Origin: Chloroflexota bacterium
GTDB lineage: Bacteria; Chloroflexota; Anaerolineae; J102
Assembly: GCA_029782215.1 (NCBI GenBank)
Contig: JAKOVD010000024.1
Location: 62,001 to 126,000 of the forward strand
Length of the DNA stretch: 64,000 nt
Reading direction: 5' to 3'
Shown here piece after piece: positions 45,944-55,900 of this stretch; within the stretch, counting starts at the first letter, position 1; every line of letters begins with the position of its first letter. Made by a program: the position numbers and the translations under genes. The notes below the pieces were generated by a model. It was not told where the DNA came from and made no database searches. It saw only the letters and a list, made by a program, of their open reading frames with translations.

Positions 45944-46605
45944 CAGCTCAACTGAGCAGTCTCTGGACACGCCTGCAGGCGCTGGTCATGGCCCCTCCGG
46001 TACAGCCGGAGCAACTGGCAAGTGAGGACCCTTCCGTACGCTGGCGGGCGGCGCGCCGGCTGGCCGGCAGGCCCCGGGCTGACTGTCTGCCGGGAATCCT
46101 GGACCTCTTGGATGACCCGGACCCCATTATCCGCGACGAAAGCGCACGTACGCTGGCGTCGTGGGGGCCGAGCTATGCCCTGGCGTCGGCGCGCGCCGGC
46201 CTGGAGAGCCGGCCGAGCCCCGCCCTGGCCGTCTCGCTGCTTGATCTGCTGGCGACCATGCCCGACCCCGGCAACAAAGAGGTCATCGCCCCCTATCTGT
46301 CCCATTCCGATCCGCTCGTTCGCGGCGCCGCCGCCCATGCCGCAGGCGCCTTGGGCGTGCAGCAGGACTATCGCGCCGTGCTGCCGCTGCTGTCCGACGG
46401 CGACCCGCGCGTGCGCCGGGCTGGCTGCACCGCCCTTGGACAGGTCACGGACCCCGGCAGCCTGCCCGGCCTGCGCCAATGTCTGAACGACAAGGACGAG
46501 CTGACGCGCACGGCCAGCAAGCGCGCCATAGCCCAGATCGAGGCTGCCGAAACCTCTCGTCAGACCAGGCGCCAACCCGACCAGGCGCCGGCGCCAACTC
46601 AGTAG
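45940..46605 (+). CDS. HEAT-repeat protein
   Basis: A 221-residue protein with about four HEAT/PBS-lyase-like repeats: [55 protein letters not shown] and [18 protein letters not shown]. These form a helical scaffold for protein contacts. The start overlaps the proA stop as ATGA, implying coupling, although no functional link is known. The C-terminus is Gln/Pro-rich and probably disordered. Confidence 0.8.
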   Translation: MTAQLSSLWTRLQALVMAPPVQPEQLASEDPSVRWRAARRLAGRPRADCLPGILDLLDDPDPIIRDESARTLASWGPSYALASARAGLESRPSPALAVSLLDLLATMPDPGNKEVIAPYLSHSDPLVRGAAAHAAGALGVQQDYRAVLPLLSDGDPRVRRAGCTALGQVTDPGSLPGLRQCLNDKDELTRTASKRAIAQIEAAETSRQTRRQPDQAPAPTQ

Positions 46606-46724
46606 GGATAGTGCGTCCAACCAGGAATCCTCGTCCCGTATGGGCAGGGCAAGGGCCGCACCGGAGCGCTAACCCGCCTTGGCCGGACGGCACCTGCATT
46701 CCTGCACCGGGATGCCGATGGCAC

Positions 46725-46752
46725 TTGCCTGTGAGATTGGCAATGCTACAAT
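46725..46752 (+). promoter_or_regulatory. Promoter upstream of the 369-residue protein gene
   Basis: TTGCCT (46725-46730), 16 nt, TACAAT (46747-46752). Transcription would begin only about 6 nt before the GTG start at 46765. Confidence 0.5.
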
Positions 46753-46764
46753 GAGGTCGTACGC

Positions 46765-47874
46765 GTGCATCCTGATGCCGTGCGCGGTGTCTCTCACGGC
46801 AATCGCAACTGCCGTTCATTTTCGGCGTCTGGCATTGACCCCTTGATCCGCCCTTTCGGTTTGCGCAACTCCCTGCGGCTGCAAAGCCTGGCACGGCGCA
46901 GCGCCCCGTTGCAGCTTGAGCAGTTCTTCAACAGCCCGCAGAACGTGTTTTGGGCGGCTGTGAGCGCTCCCCTGCCCTGGTTGGGAAGTGGCGCGGCAAC
47001 CTATCTGTACGAGCCAGCGTTGGATGAAGCGCCGATGCACGGGTTTGTCCAGGCAGTCAAACGCCTGGGCCGGCCCGAAGCCGATCTGACTCGCATTGCC
47101 CCCTTGCACGACGCCGGTCCCCAGGCGGCCAGTATCTGGCAGCTCCTCCTCGAACGCGTGGCCCAGGACGCCGGTGAGCACGGCATCCAGCGGCTCTACG
47201 TCTGCCTGGGCAACGACGATGAGGCCGCCGGCTCCGTGGCCGCAAGCGGCTTTGCACCCTATATCCAGGAAACGCTCTTCCGTCATCCCGGCGTCTCAAC
47301 CCCCAAGGGCGGTCAGGGCGCCCTGCCGGAGGGCGTCCGGTCACAGGCCGAAACCGACTCCCTGGCGCTGCAGCGGCTGCACTGCCGCCACACCCCCCCA
47401 CTCGTCCAGCAGGCCGAGGGGATGCAGACAGGCAACGGCGAGGGTCCTTCATCCCTCGACCTGCGTAAGTGGTGGCAGCCTGAACGCGTCGAAGGGTTTG
47501 TCTACCAGGCGAACGGCGACATCCTGGCCGTCTCCCAGATCACCCGTGGGCGCAACGTCCACTGGCTCCACCTCATGGGCGACCCCGCAGCGCCCGAACC
47601 CATCTCCGTGCTGCTCAAGTGCAGCCTCGATGCCCTCGGACGCTACAGCGAACGCCCCGTCCTCTGCCCGCTGCGACCCTACCAGAGCAGCTTCGGCCCT
47701 CTGCTGCAAGAGGCAGGCTTTGAGCCGGATGCGGCGGTGACGCGGTTCGTCAAGCACACGACCAGCATGGTCAGGAAGCCCGCCGCCGTTCCCCTCGCTG
47801 CCGAGAGAGTTGAGGCCACGCTGCCGACGCTGGCGCCTGCCGACGTTTCCGTCCCACCCCCCGTCGCCGGCTGA
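46765..47874 (+). CDS. Hypothetical protein, possible degenerate GNAT
   Basis: A 369-residue protein. The segment LYVCLGNDDEAAGSVAASGF then APYIQETLFRHPG, and the C-terminal LRPYQSSFGPLLQEAGFEPD, are reminiscent of GNAT acetyltransferase folds in the two halves. A clear acetyl-CoA loop is missing. The start is a GTG just behind a -10 box; a later start near residue 28 (LRPFGLRNSLRL region) is possible. No family is recognised with confidence. The next gene follows after 72 nt. Confidence 0.6.
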   Translation: MHPDAVRGVSHGNRNCRSFSASGIDPLIRPFGLRNSLRLQSLARRSAPLQLEQFFNSPQNVFWAAVSAPLPWLGSGAATYLYEPALDEAPMHGFVQAVKRLGRPEADLTRIAPLHDAGPQAASIWQLLLERVAQDAGEHGIQRLYVCLGNDDEAAGSVAASGFAPYIQETLFRHPGVSTPKGGQGALPEGVRSQAETDSLALQRLHCRHTPPLVQQAEGMQTGNGEGPSSLDLRKWWQPERVEGFVYQANGDILAVSQITRGRNVHWLHLMGDPAAPEPISVLLKCSLDALGRYSERPVLCPLRPYQSSFGPLLQEAGFEPDAAVTRFVKHTTSMVRKPAAVPLAAERVEATLPTLAPADVSVPPPVAG

Positions 47875-47946
47875 CCGATCTCGCCCCAGATCTCGCCCTT
47901 TCTATCGCTGCTGCCATCACAGCACGCATCATTGTCTTCCAACTCT

Positions 47947-49539
47947 ATGCAACAGAACATCACTGATGACCTGGACGCCCTCCTGGCCGTCCTTCCTGCC
48001 CCACTTCGCGACCGGCTTCACGATCTGGACCAGGCCGACAAGCTCGTTGAGATCATCCTGGATCTGGGGCGCAAACCCGAGGCCCGTTTCACCGATCGCG
48101 ACGTCGAACTTCTCGAACGCGAGATCACAGCCGAGGATATCCGCTATGTCGTCGATCGCATCGGCGATTTCACCGAAGACAACCGCGCCGGCATTACTCG
48201 CACGCTGCACCGCATCTCCGCCATCCGCAACCGCAAAGGAGACATTGTCGGCTTGACCTGCCGCGTGGGGCGCGCGGTCTACGGCACCATCGACATCATC
48301 GAGGACATCGTGACCAGCGGGCAGAGCATTCTGCTGCTGGGCCGCCCCGGCGTCGGCAAGACGACGCTGCTGCGCGAGGCAGCCCGGGTGCTCGCCGACC
48401 GCAAGATGCGCGTCGTCATCGTCGACACCTCCAACGAGATCGGCGGCGACGGCGACATCCCCCATCCTGCCATCGGCAGGGCGCGGCGCATGCAGGTTCC
48501 CCTGCCCTCGCTGCAGCACGAGGTGATGATCGAGGCTGTGGAGAACCACATGCCGGAAGTCATCATCATCGACGAGATCGGACGCGCCCTGGAAGCAGAG
48601 GCGGCGCGTACCATCGCCGAGCGCGGGGTGCAGCTTATCGGCACCGCCCACGGCCGCACCCTGTCCAATCTGCTGTTGAATCCCACCCTCTCGGACCTGG
48701 TGGGCGGCGTTGAGTCCGTCACCCTGTCCGATGAAGAAGCGCGCCGGCGCGGCACCCAGAAGGCGGTCCTGGAACGCCGGGCGCCGCCCACCTTCAACGT
48801 CCTGATCGAGCTGGTCGACCGCCAGCACCTGCTTGTGCACCACGATGTGGCACGGGCGGTGGACGATGTCCTGCGTGACCGGCCGCTCAAGACAGAAACT
48901 CGTTTTCGCGATGAAGAGGGCGTCGTCGTGGTCGAGCGCAGTGAGGCCTGGCGCAGCGAAACCTCCGAGGACGAAAGGCATGGACGCAACGGTGAGCGGT
49001 CCTATGAACGACTGAGCAGCCGCTTCGGCGAGCACGAACTTCCCGGTGCGGCCGCCCCGACCACAGCGCGGCTCCTGCGCGTCTACTGCTACGGCATCGG
49101 TCAAAACCGTCTGCGCGCGGCCGCCCAAGGCCTGGGCGTGCCGGTTGATATCACCAGCGACCTGTTCCGGGCGGAAATCGTCATCACGCTCAAGACCTAC
49201 TACCGCAAGCAGCCGCAGCCCATCATCGACGCCGAGAGCAGGGGCATCCCGGTCTACGTCCTGCGCTCCAACACCGTGCGCCAGATGGAGCTGCTGCTGG
49301 CCGACATCTTTGCGCTGAAGCTCGGCGACCGCCAGACTGAAGACGAGCCGATGAAGCTGGCCATCGAAGAGACACGCCAGGCCGTGGAGAAGGTTCTCGG
49401 CGGCGCTCCCGTGATCGAGCTGGCGCCGCAGCCGCCTGAGGTTCGCCGGCACCAGCACCGCCTTGCCCGCGAGGCGAACCTGGTTTCCCATTCCTACGGC
49501 CGCGAGCCCCAGCGCCGCGTGCGCGTCTACCGCGAATAG
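47947..49539 (+). CDS. Ycf45/SpoIIIAA-like AAA ATPase with R3H domain
   Basis: A 530-residue ATPase. The P-loop is SILLLGRPGVGKTTLLREAA (about residues 130-150), with a Walker B EVIIIDEIGRALEAEAART and the preceding VVIVDTSNEIGGDGDIPHPA. The C-terminal R3H nucleic-acid-binding motif is VRRHQHRLAREANLVSHSYG followed by REPQRRVRVY. The middle part (ARLLRVYCYGIGQNRLRAAA) is typical of the group shared with plastid Ycf45. Related proteins may act on single-stranded nucleic acids, but the role is not established. The ATG at 47947 is preferred over TTG 47932. The tmk gene follows. Confidence 0.85.
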   Translation: MQQNITDDLDALLAVLPAPLRDRLHDLDQADKLVEIILDLGRKPEARFTDRDVELLEREITAEDIRYVVDRIGDFTEDNRAGITRTLHRISAIRNRKGDIVGLTCRVGRAVYGTIDIIEDIVTSGQSILLLGRPGVGKTTLLREAARVLADRKMRVVIVDTSNEIGGDGDIPHPAIGRARRMQVPLPSLQHEVMIEAVENHMPEVIIIDEIGRALEAEAARTIAERGVQLIGTAHGRTLSNLLLNPTLSDLVGGVESVTLSDEEARRRGTQKAVLERRAPPTFNVLIELVDRQHLLVHHDVARAVDDVLRDRPLKTETRFRDEEGVVVVERSEAWRSETSEDERHGRNGERSYERLSSRFGEHELPGAAAPTTARLLRVYCYGIGQNRLRAAAQGLGVPVDITSDLFRAEIVITLKTYYRKQPQPIIDAESRGIPVYVLRSNTVRQMELLLADIFALKLGDRQTEDEPMKLAIEETRQAVEKVLGGAPVIELAPQPPEVRRHQHRLAREANLVSHSYGREPQRRVRVYRE

Positions 49540-49573
49540 GGAGCCGCTGCCACCGGCGCGGTGGTTGCCAGCC

Positions 49574-50197
49574 ATGTTTGTCACGTTCGAGGGCATCGAA
49601 GGCAGCGGGAAGACGACGCAGATCGGCCTGCTGGTCGACTGGCTGCGCAGCCGCGGTCTGCGTGTGCTGGTGACCCGCGAGCCCGGAGGCACCGCCATTG
49701 GCGACCAGATCCGGCACATCCTGCTGCACCCGACGCATACAGAGATGGCCGCGGAGGCGGAGATCCTGCTCTTTTCCGCCGCCCGCGCCCAGATCGTGCG
49801 CCAGGTCATCCGCCCCCACCTGGAGGATGGCTGGGTCGTGGTGTGTGACCGCTTTGCCGACAGCACCATGGCCTACCAGGGCTACGGGCAGCAACTCCCG
49901 CTGGACGACCTCCGCCAGATCACCCGTTTTGCCACCGGCGGGCTCCGGCCCGACGCCACCATCTACCTGGACATCGCCGTCGAGGCCGGCTTGCGCCGCA
50001 AGGCCCAGACGCCCGAAGAGTGGAACCGCATGGAGGCCCTGTCGCTGGACTTCCACCACCGGGTGCGGGCAGGCTACCTGACCCTGGTCAGTGAGGAACC
50101 CCAGCGCTTTCTGCGGGTTGACGCCTCCGGCGCCGTCGCTGCGGTCCAGAATGACATCCGTGCTGCCCTGGCTGCGCGGCTGGGGATAGAGGGATAG
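49574..50197 (+). CDS. tmk: Thymidylate kinase
   Basis: TMK phosphorylates dTMP to dTDP with ATP. The 207 residues start MFVTFEGIEGSGKTTQIGLL (P-loop), then VTREPGGTAIGDQIR (DRX/TREP loop), VVVCDRFADSTMAYQGYGQ, and the lid region NRMEALSLDFHHRVRAGYL. The length is normal. The upstream in-frame extension lies inside the preceding gene. A strong hairpin follows the stop. Confidence 0.95.
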   Translation: MFVTFEGIEGSGKTTQIGLLVDWLRSRGLRVLVTREPGGTAIGDQIRHILLHPTHTEMAAEAEILLFSAARAQIVRQVIRPHLEDGWVVVCDRFADSTMAYQGYGQQLPLDDLRQITRFATGGLRPDATIYLDIAVEAGLRRKAQTPEEWNRMEALSLDFHHRVRAGYLTLVSEEPQRFLRVDASGAVAAVQNDIRAALAARLGIEG

Positions 50198-50223
50198 CGG
50201 CGACCGGGGCTGCCGGTCGCCGC
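50197..50223. terminator. Hairpin between convergent tmk and giant exported protein gene
   Basis: GCGGCGACCGG and CCGGTCGCCGC form a perfect 11-bp stem with a 5-nt loop. It occupies the whole gap between the two converging genes. No T-tract lies directly after it on the plus strand, but TCAATTT follows soon. Confidence 0.65.
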
Positions 50224-50224
50224 C

Positions 50225-53200
50225 TCAATTTACAATCGTCAGTTGCGCCGCTTGCGTGGCGTGGATCCAGATGGCATCGCCGGGCTGGAAGGCCGTGAGT
50301 GTATTGCCGGGGTTCCCGGGGACATAGCTGCGCCACTGCTGCGCGGCGTTGTCCCACACGCGCACGTGGTCATAGCTGCCGGCAATGTCCGCCAGCGCAG
50401 CATCGACCCGCTGCGGCGCCAGACTGGGGAAACCGACCTGGTTCCATCCTGGCCGCAGGTGAATGACGGTGGGGCTGGCCGGGCGCAGACCGTTGACGCT
50501 GAGCGTGGCGGCGGCATCCGTCTGCACCCAGACGCCGATCTCTTTCCAGATGCCTGTCAGGGTGGTATTGGCGTCCCCGGAGGGATACTGGCGCCAGACC
50601 GGAGTATCGCCGGTGTTGTCGAACCAGCGCACCGCCACCAGGTGGCCGTCCAGGCTGGATAGGACATCGGGCAGCGTGGGGTTCATGGCATCAACCGGGA
50701 TGGAAACGGCGTTCCATCCGGCGTTCAGCGGCAGCGTGAACGTCGTGATGCCTGTCTGGGAGCCAGGCGTGGGCGTGGGAGGCACGGTCGCCGTGGGCGT
50801 GGGCGTGGCCAGAAGCGTCCCGGTGGGCAGGACGATGCGAAGCTGTGGCCGCACGGACCCGTCCTCGTTCTCGGCGCTGCCCAGGTTGAGGATGAGGTCG
50901 CTGCCGCTTGAAAGGCGCAGCAGCCAACCGTTGTTGGGCTCGCCGTCCAGCCAGTCCTGGACATCGGCGGTCACGTCGAAAACGACCTCGCTGCCATCGT
51001 CCAGAGGCGCCGAAGCCGTCGGCTCTGTACGGTAATCGCTGCCGGCGGCGTTGGCGCCGGCTTGGGTCCAGGCCTGGGTCTCCGTGGCGAGATACCAATC
51101 GGTGACCGGCGGATACCAGCCGTGCAGAAGACGATGCACCAGCAGGGATCGCCCTGTGGCGTCGGCGCTCCGGTAGGCGACGAAGAGGTGCAGCTCAGCG
51201 CCCTGGATGTGCGTCCCCAGGGGTATCGTGTGCAGATCAAAGCCGACGAGACTGCGGTTCTGATTCCCAGGCGCCTCGCGCAGGGTCAGAAGCGGCGCGC
51301 CGGCGTAATTGACATGCGGGTCAAGGGCGGAGATGAAGGTGTCACGCGTGCCGGCATATCCGCCAGACCCGTTGCTGAAGAGGGCGCCGAAGTAAGCAGG
51401 CGTCGCCGTCGGCGTGGCCGTTGGGGTGGGTGTGGGCGTCTCTGTGGGCGTGGGTGTGGGCGTCGGCGTCTCCGTGGCCGTGGGCGTCTCCGATGCGGTC
51501 GGCGTGATCGTCGGCGTCGGCGTCTCCGTGGGCGTCGGCGTGATCGTCGGCGTCTCCGTGGGCGTGGGGGTATCGGTGGGCGTCGGTGTGAGCGTGGGGG
51601 TGGGGGTGATGGTCGGTGTGGGGGTAATGGTAGGCGTCGGCGTCTTCGTGGGGGTGACGGTCGGCGTCGGCGTCGGCAGCGTGCCCGAAGGCGGCAGCGT
51701 ATAGCGGAGCTCGAGCTTGGGTCGCTGGCTGGCGTCGGTCGCGTACTCGGCGGCGGCCACGACGAAGCGCGCATTGGGTCCGTCCAGCGTGATCAGCCAG
51801 CCACGGTTGGCAGCCGCGCCGCTGAGAAACGCCTGCACATCGGCGGTGACATCCATGCTGACCCAGCCAACGCCGGTCATGGGCGCACTCCCCGTGGGCG
51901 CCGTCGCGCGATCGGCAGCGCCGGCGGCGCCGGGTGTCTGCCAGGGAACGCCGGCGGCGGCGACCTGCCAGGTGGCGGCGTTGACGTCCCATGCCCGCAG
52001 CACGCGATAGGCAGCCGCGGTAAGGTCTTGGCCGCCGTCAAAGGTGGCGTAGTAGGAAAGGGTCGCCTGGTTGACGACGGCGTCCGACGGCAAGCCCGTG
52101 ATCGGGAACTTGACCAGGCCGTTCTTCGGCGCTGAATCGGACGCCCGCCACTCCAGGGTAGCATCGGCGCCGTGTACGGTGGTCGGGTTCCAGGAGTCGA
52201 GCAGCGTGTCCACAGCGCCGCTGTACCCGTTGCTGCCGGGCTGCAGGACAAGGCTGAAGGCCTGAAGACGAATCTGACCCAGGTCAGTGTAGATCCCGCC
52301 CGGGCTGGCGCCCTGCCAGATGAGCCAACTCTCAGGGACGGCGCTGCCGCTGTCATCGTCAGCAATGCCCACGTTGAAGCCAAAGGTGCGATCATGCACC
52401 AGGCTGCCCCCCAACATGACCTGGGGGACGGCGACCTCCACTTCGTAACCACCGCTGACCTTTTTGGCGAAGGCGAGGGCCTTGTAACCGTTGCTCACGC
52501 TCCCATCCTCGCCCACGCGAAACTCCCAGTCGGTGGGGTCGCCCTTCTTGCCATTGCCGTTGCCATCAAGGGCGAAGGTGACGCCGTCGCCCGCGCGCAC
52601 GACATCGTCGTTGACGTGAACGCCGATGAAAACGTAGTTTTGCCACCAACGGGTGCGGACGCTGGCGCTGAGGTCGGCATTGGTCACCGCGTCGCCCTGG
52701 GCCAGGCTCGCCGTCGCCGCGGTCAGATTCAGGGCGTTGTCACTGCTCCATTCGGCCAGGCTGCCGTCCAGGGTCATGGCGCCGGCAGGCAGGGCGACAA
52801 GCGTGGCGCCGCGGGCGCCGGCAAAGGGCAGGAGGGTGGCGGTCGCAAACTGCGCCGGGTCCCCCGCCACGGTGGGCGCAGTCCAGATCAGGGCGTTGTC
52901 CACACCGCCGCCGTCATCGTCGAAAAGGCCCACATTCAGGCCCAGCGTCCGGCTGGCCGCGAAATTGCCGCCCAGGGCGCTCGCCGGAATCTCGGCTTCG
53001 ATGCGGTAGCCGTCGCCTGTCACCTGGGCGGCGCCGGTCAGGGTAAAGCCGTTGGCCACCACGCGCCCGTCGAAGTAAATGCTGAAGACGCGGTCATCGG
53101 CCCCGCTCGCGCGGTCTCCCAGCCCGTCGATGGCTACCTCGACGTGATCCTGGCTGCGGACGGCGTCATCGTGTACGTCCAGGGCAAGGAACAAGCGATC

Positions 53201-55432
53201 CTCCCACCAGCGCAGGCGCAGGCCCGCGCTCAGGTCTGCGGTGGAGGGCGTAGGGCCGGTAACGGTGTTGGCGGTGGCGGCGTCGATGGTGACGGCAGAC
53301 GCCTCTGTCCAATCACCCAGGTTGCCGTCAATCGTCACATTCTGCTGTGCCGGGACCGTGACTACCGCCTGGCTGGCGCCGGTGTGGTAGCGGAGAATCA
53401 CATGCTCGTGTCCGGCCGCGTAGGCGACGCCGGCGCTGTGCATCTCAATCCCATAGAGATCGCTGGTCACGGGCACGGTAACGCGCGTCCAGGTGGCGCC
53501 GCCATCGGTGGTTCCTGCCAGTAATCCAGCGTCGCCGACCGCCCAGCCGGTGGTCGCATCCGCCATGTCAACGTCCTCGAACAGGGGAGTGCCGTCGGGG
53601 AACTGGAAATCCGTCCAGCTCACGCCCCCATCCGTGGTGCGGGCAATGGCCCCACCCACACAGGGCGACGTGTGCACCCAGGCGCCGGGAGCGCGGGCGC
53701 AACCGGCCAGCCAGGCGTCGTCCAACGACCCATCGTTGTTGGCGTCCACCGCCGCCACCCCATCGAAGAACCAGGAACTATAATGTGATGGCAGAGCCTT
53801 CGACCCCCAGTTGGCGCCGCCATTCCAGGTATATTTGAGGAAGGGCTTGAGGATAGCCATGGCGCCAGTGCTGCCAGAGATCATGTCCAGGTCGATACCA
53901 GGCGTGTTGCCGCCGTTGTTGGCGGCGTCCGCCCAACTGGCGCCGCCATCGGCGGTGCGGAAGTAGTGCCAGGTGCCGGTCGTCACCCCGTCCGTGTCCG
54001 AAGTCCGGCCCACGTCATAGAGGTAGCCGCCATAGCCGGGCGTGTACTCGCGACGCCAGGCGCCGCCGCCGTCGGTGGTGTGCAGCACCAGACCGCTGCG
54101 GCCCACGGCATGACAATCATCCGGGTTGCCGGGGACGCAGCCGGCGCCCATCAGGAAGGCGTCAATGCTGTCGGCGGTGGGCGGCGTCGCCGGATCGCTG
54201 CGCATCTCGCGGTACAGCTCGCGCCAGGTGTCGCCGCCGTCGGTCGTCTTCAGGGCCAGCGTCTCATCGCCCACAGCGTAAGCCACCTTATCTGAGGCGG
54301 CCGTGATCTCGAAGAAACGCGGATAGTGACCGCCGAGAAGATGTCTCCAGGCCGTGCCGTTGCCAGTGCGCCAGACAAACCAGCTCTGTCGCGGGCTGGT
54401 GTCGCCATCCCAGTTACCATCATTCGCCACCGCCGCGCTGCCACCCGCCCAGGCATGGCCGGTATCAGACACCGCCAGGGCCGAGAGGTCCCTTCCCATT
54501 TTCACGCTGCCATCCACAGCCCCGGCCACCGCCCACGTGCTGCCGCCGTTGGTAGTGCGGGCCACGACGCCATCGGAGCCGGCCACCCAGCCGATCTGGG
54601 ATTGGCCGGGCGCAAACTCGACCTCGTGCAGGTCAACGCCTGCGCCGGTGGTTCTGCTGCCCCACGTCGCCCCGCTGTCGCTGCTGTAACGCATCGTGTC
54701 GCCATCGCCGGCGACCCACGCTTCGCTGCCCTCCACGGCCACATCGCGCAGGCTGACGCCGGCCGGCGCCACACCTGCCCGCACCGTCCAGGCGCCGCCG
54801 CCGTTGACCGTGGTCAGCAAGACGCCGTCGCCCACGGCCACGCCATGCTGGCCATCGGCAAACATGCGGATGGCGCGCAGCGAGGCGGTCACCCCGCTGG
54901 CTTGCGGCGTCCAGCTTGAGCCACCGTTGGTCGTGCGGGCGATCAGACCGCCCTCGCCCACCACCCAGCCGGTGGAGGTGTTCAGGAAGTGCACACCGTT
55001 GAGGTTGGCGGCCAGGCCGCTGGCGAGCTGCTGCCAGCTCGTTCCCCCGTCCTGCGAACGAAGCACGAGTCCACCCTCTCCCACCGTCCAGGCGCTGCCG
55101 CCCACCTGGCTGAGATCATAGAGGTCCTTGCCGGTGATCGGCGCCTGGTAGGCCCAGGTGTCGCCGGCGTCGGTGGACTTGAGGATCATGCCGTCCGAGC
55201 CGGCGCCGAGCAGCGTCTGGGCATCGCGCGCCGCCAGGGCAAACAGGTACCCCTCCCCCTTCCAGGCTCGCTGCCACGAAGCGCCGGCAGCCGGTCCCGC
55301 CTGCGGGGATGCGATCGCAGATGGTGCGGGCGGCGCCGACGCCGCTACCATCAGCACAGGCGGCAGGGCCAGGCCGATGACGAGGGCAAAGGCCAAAAAA
55401 CGGGAGGGAAGGTGCAGGAAGAGTGCCTTCAT
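50225..55432 (-). CDS. Giant exported protein with YCF48 repeats, CBM9-like and DNRLRE-like domains
   Basis: A 1735-residue protein with a signal peptide ([20 protein letters not shown]). Residues about 45-690 hold at least ten repeats of the form TTDGGxTW with WVVGEGG-type strands, a YCF48/BNR-like beta-propeller. Two CBM9-like domains follow (near 695 and 877: [11 protein letters not shown] and [10 protein letters not shown]). Next come a DNRLRE-like domain (about 1057-1245), a Thr/Pro linker (about 1247-1344), and a second DNRLRE-like domain. A C-terminal duplicated module ([20 protein letters not shown]) ends the protein. It is probably a surface or extracellular binding protein. The ATG at 55432 starts a proper signal sequence. 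A paralogue lies upstream. Confidence 0.87.
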   Translation of the reverse strand: MKALFLHLPSRFLAFALVIGLALPPVLMVAASAPPAPSAIASPQAGPAAGASWQRAWKGEGYLFALAARDAQTLLGAGSDGMILKSTDAGDTWAYQAPITGKDLYDLSQVGGSAWTVGEGGLVLRSQDGGTSWQQLASGLAANLNGVHFLNTSTGWVVGEGGLIARTTNGGSSWTPQASGVTASLRAIRMFADGQHGVAVGDGVLLTTVNGGGAWTVRAGVAPAGVSLRDVAVEGSEAWVAGDGDTMRYSSDSGATWGSRTTGAGVDLHEVEFAPGQSQIGWVAGSDGVVARTTNGGSTWAVAGAVDGSVKMGRDLSALAVSDTGHAWAGGSAAVANDGNWDGDTSPRQSWFVWRTGNGTAWRHLLGGHYPRFFEITAASDKVAYAVGDETLALKTTDGGDTWRELYREMRSDPATPPTADSIDAFLMGAGCVPGNPDDCHAVGRSGLVLHTTDGGGAWRREYTPGYGGYLYDVGRTSDTDGVTTGTWHYFRTADGGASWADAANNGGNTPGIDLDMISGSTGAMAILKPFLKYTWNGGANWGSKALPSHYSSWFFDGVAAVDANNDGSLDDAWLAGCARAPGAWVHTSPCVGGAIARTTDGGVSWTDFQFPDGTPLFEDVDMADATTGWAVGDAGLLAGTTDGGATWTRVTVPVTSDLYGIEMHSAGVAYAAGHEHVILRYHTGASQAVVTVPAQQNVTIDGNLGDWTEASAVTIDAATANTVTGPTPSTADLSAGLRLRWWEDRLFLALDVHDDAVRSQDHVEVAIDGLGDRASGADDRVFSIYFDGRVVANGFTLTGAAQVTGDGYRIEAEIPASALGGNFAASRTLGLNVGLFDDDGGGVDNALIWTAPTVAGDPAQFATATLLPFAGARGATLVALPAGAMTLDGSLAEWSSDNALNLTAATASLAQGDAVTNADLSASVRTRWWQNYVFIGVHVNDDVVRAGDGVTFALDGNGNGKKGDPTDWEFRVGEDGSVSNGYKALAFAKKVSGGYEVEVAVPQVMLGGSLVHDRTFGFNVGIADDDSGSAVPESWLIWQGASPGGIYTDLGQIRLQAFSLVLQPGSNGYSGAVDTLLDSWNPTTVHGADATLEWRASDSAPKNGLVKFPITGLPSDAVVNQATLSYYATFDGGQDLTAAAYRVLRAWDVNAATWQVAAAGVPWQTPGAAGAADRATAPTGSAPMTGVGWVSMDVTADVQAFLSGAAANRGWLITLDGPNARFVVAAAEYATDASQRPKLELRYTLPPSGTLPTPTPTVTPTKTPTPTITPTPTITPTPTLTPTPTDTPTPTETPTITPTPTETPTPTITPTASETPTATETPTPTPTPTETPTPTPTATPTATPAYFGALFSNGSGGYAGTRDTFISALDPHVNYAGAPLLTLREAPGNQNRSLVGFDLHTIPLGTHIQGAELHLFVAYRSADATGRSLLVHRLLHGWYPPVTDWYLATETQAWTQAGANAAGSDYRTEPTASAPLDDGSEVVFDVTADVQDWLDGEPNNGWLLRLSSGSDLILNLGSAENEDGSVRPQLRIVLPTGTLLATPTPTATVPPTPTPGSQTGITTFTLPLNAGWNAVSIPVDAMNPTLPDVLSSLDGHLVAVRWFDNTGDTPVWRQYPSGDANTTLTGIWKEIGVWVQTDAAATLSVNGLRPASPTVIHLRPGWNQVGFPSLAPQRVDAALADIAGSYDHVRVWDNAAQQWRSYVPGNPGNTLTAFQPGDAIWIHATQAAQLTIVN
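51400..51690 (-). repeat. Low-complexity Thr/Pro-linker repeat
   Basis: Short tandem units rich in GGCGTCGGCGT and GTGGGCGT (plus-strand view) encode TPTPTxTPTPT. Many units differ slightly, so the tract could vary in length between strains. Confidence 0.8.
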
Positions 55433-55524
55433 AGCAGTCGGACAGGCGTGCAGAGGAGCACAACCACAGACGCCGCGCCCGGACAGGCCGCGGCCTGCAT
55501 GCTCCGATCTTTGGTTTGTCTCCC

Positions 55525-55553
55525 AACTTAGCATTCCCCTATCCGCGCGTCAA
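55525..55553 (-). promoter_or_regulatory. Candidate promoter of the 1735-residue protein gene
   Basis: On the minus strand, TTGACG (55553-55548), 17 nt, TAAGTT (55530-55525). The paralogue has a matching TTGACG-17-TACCTT. Confidence 0.6.
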
Positions 55554-55639
55554 GGGGTGAAAGGGCTTTGTGATCAAACTGTCATGCCTGCCTGTTGCGC
55601 AAAGCAAAGACATGACAAAAGATTCATGGGGGTGAGACA

Positions 55640-55848
55640 CCTCACCCCGTCATTGCGAAGGGCGTCAGCCCTGAAGCAATCTCCTCCTGATTTGGAGATT
55701 GCTTCGGCCCTCACCCCGTCATTGCGAAGGGCGTCAGCCCTGAAGCAATCTCCTCCTGACTTGGGGATTGCTTCGGCCCTCACCCTGTCATTGCGAAAGG
55801 CGTCAGCCCTGAAGCAATCTCCTCCTGACTTGGAGATTGCTTCGGCCC
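55640..55848. repeat. Three-copy 69-bp tandem repeat with internal palindromes
   Basis: Units start at 55640, 55709 and 55778 with CCTCACCCCGTCATTGCGAA (the third has CCTGT). Each contains GAAGCAATCTCC and, after 9-10 nt, an arm of GGAGATTGCTTC type, so each unit can fold as a hairpin. After the array, CTCGCAATGACAGGG and then GGGGTGAGG (55857-55881) repeat the unit start in inverted orientation. It resembles REP/BIME-type intergenic repeats. Confidence 0.85.
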
Positions 55849-55900
55849 TATCGGGCCTCGCAATGACAGGGCGGGGTGAGGCAGAAAGAGGTTGGCAGCG

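Larger units (their letters stand above)
55433..55900. other. Intergenic region with promoter and three-copy repeat
   Basis: This 468-bp spacer between the two giant paralogues has no gene. It holds the promoter of the downstream gene and the 69-bp repeat array, both listed separately. Confidence 0.7.

Noticed and set aside
51414-51704. Plus-strand frame encoding a Val/Gly repeat protein
   Set aside because: It is the antisense of the Thr/Pro linker of the giant exported protein and has no start signal.
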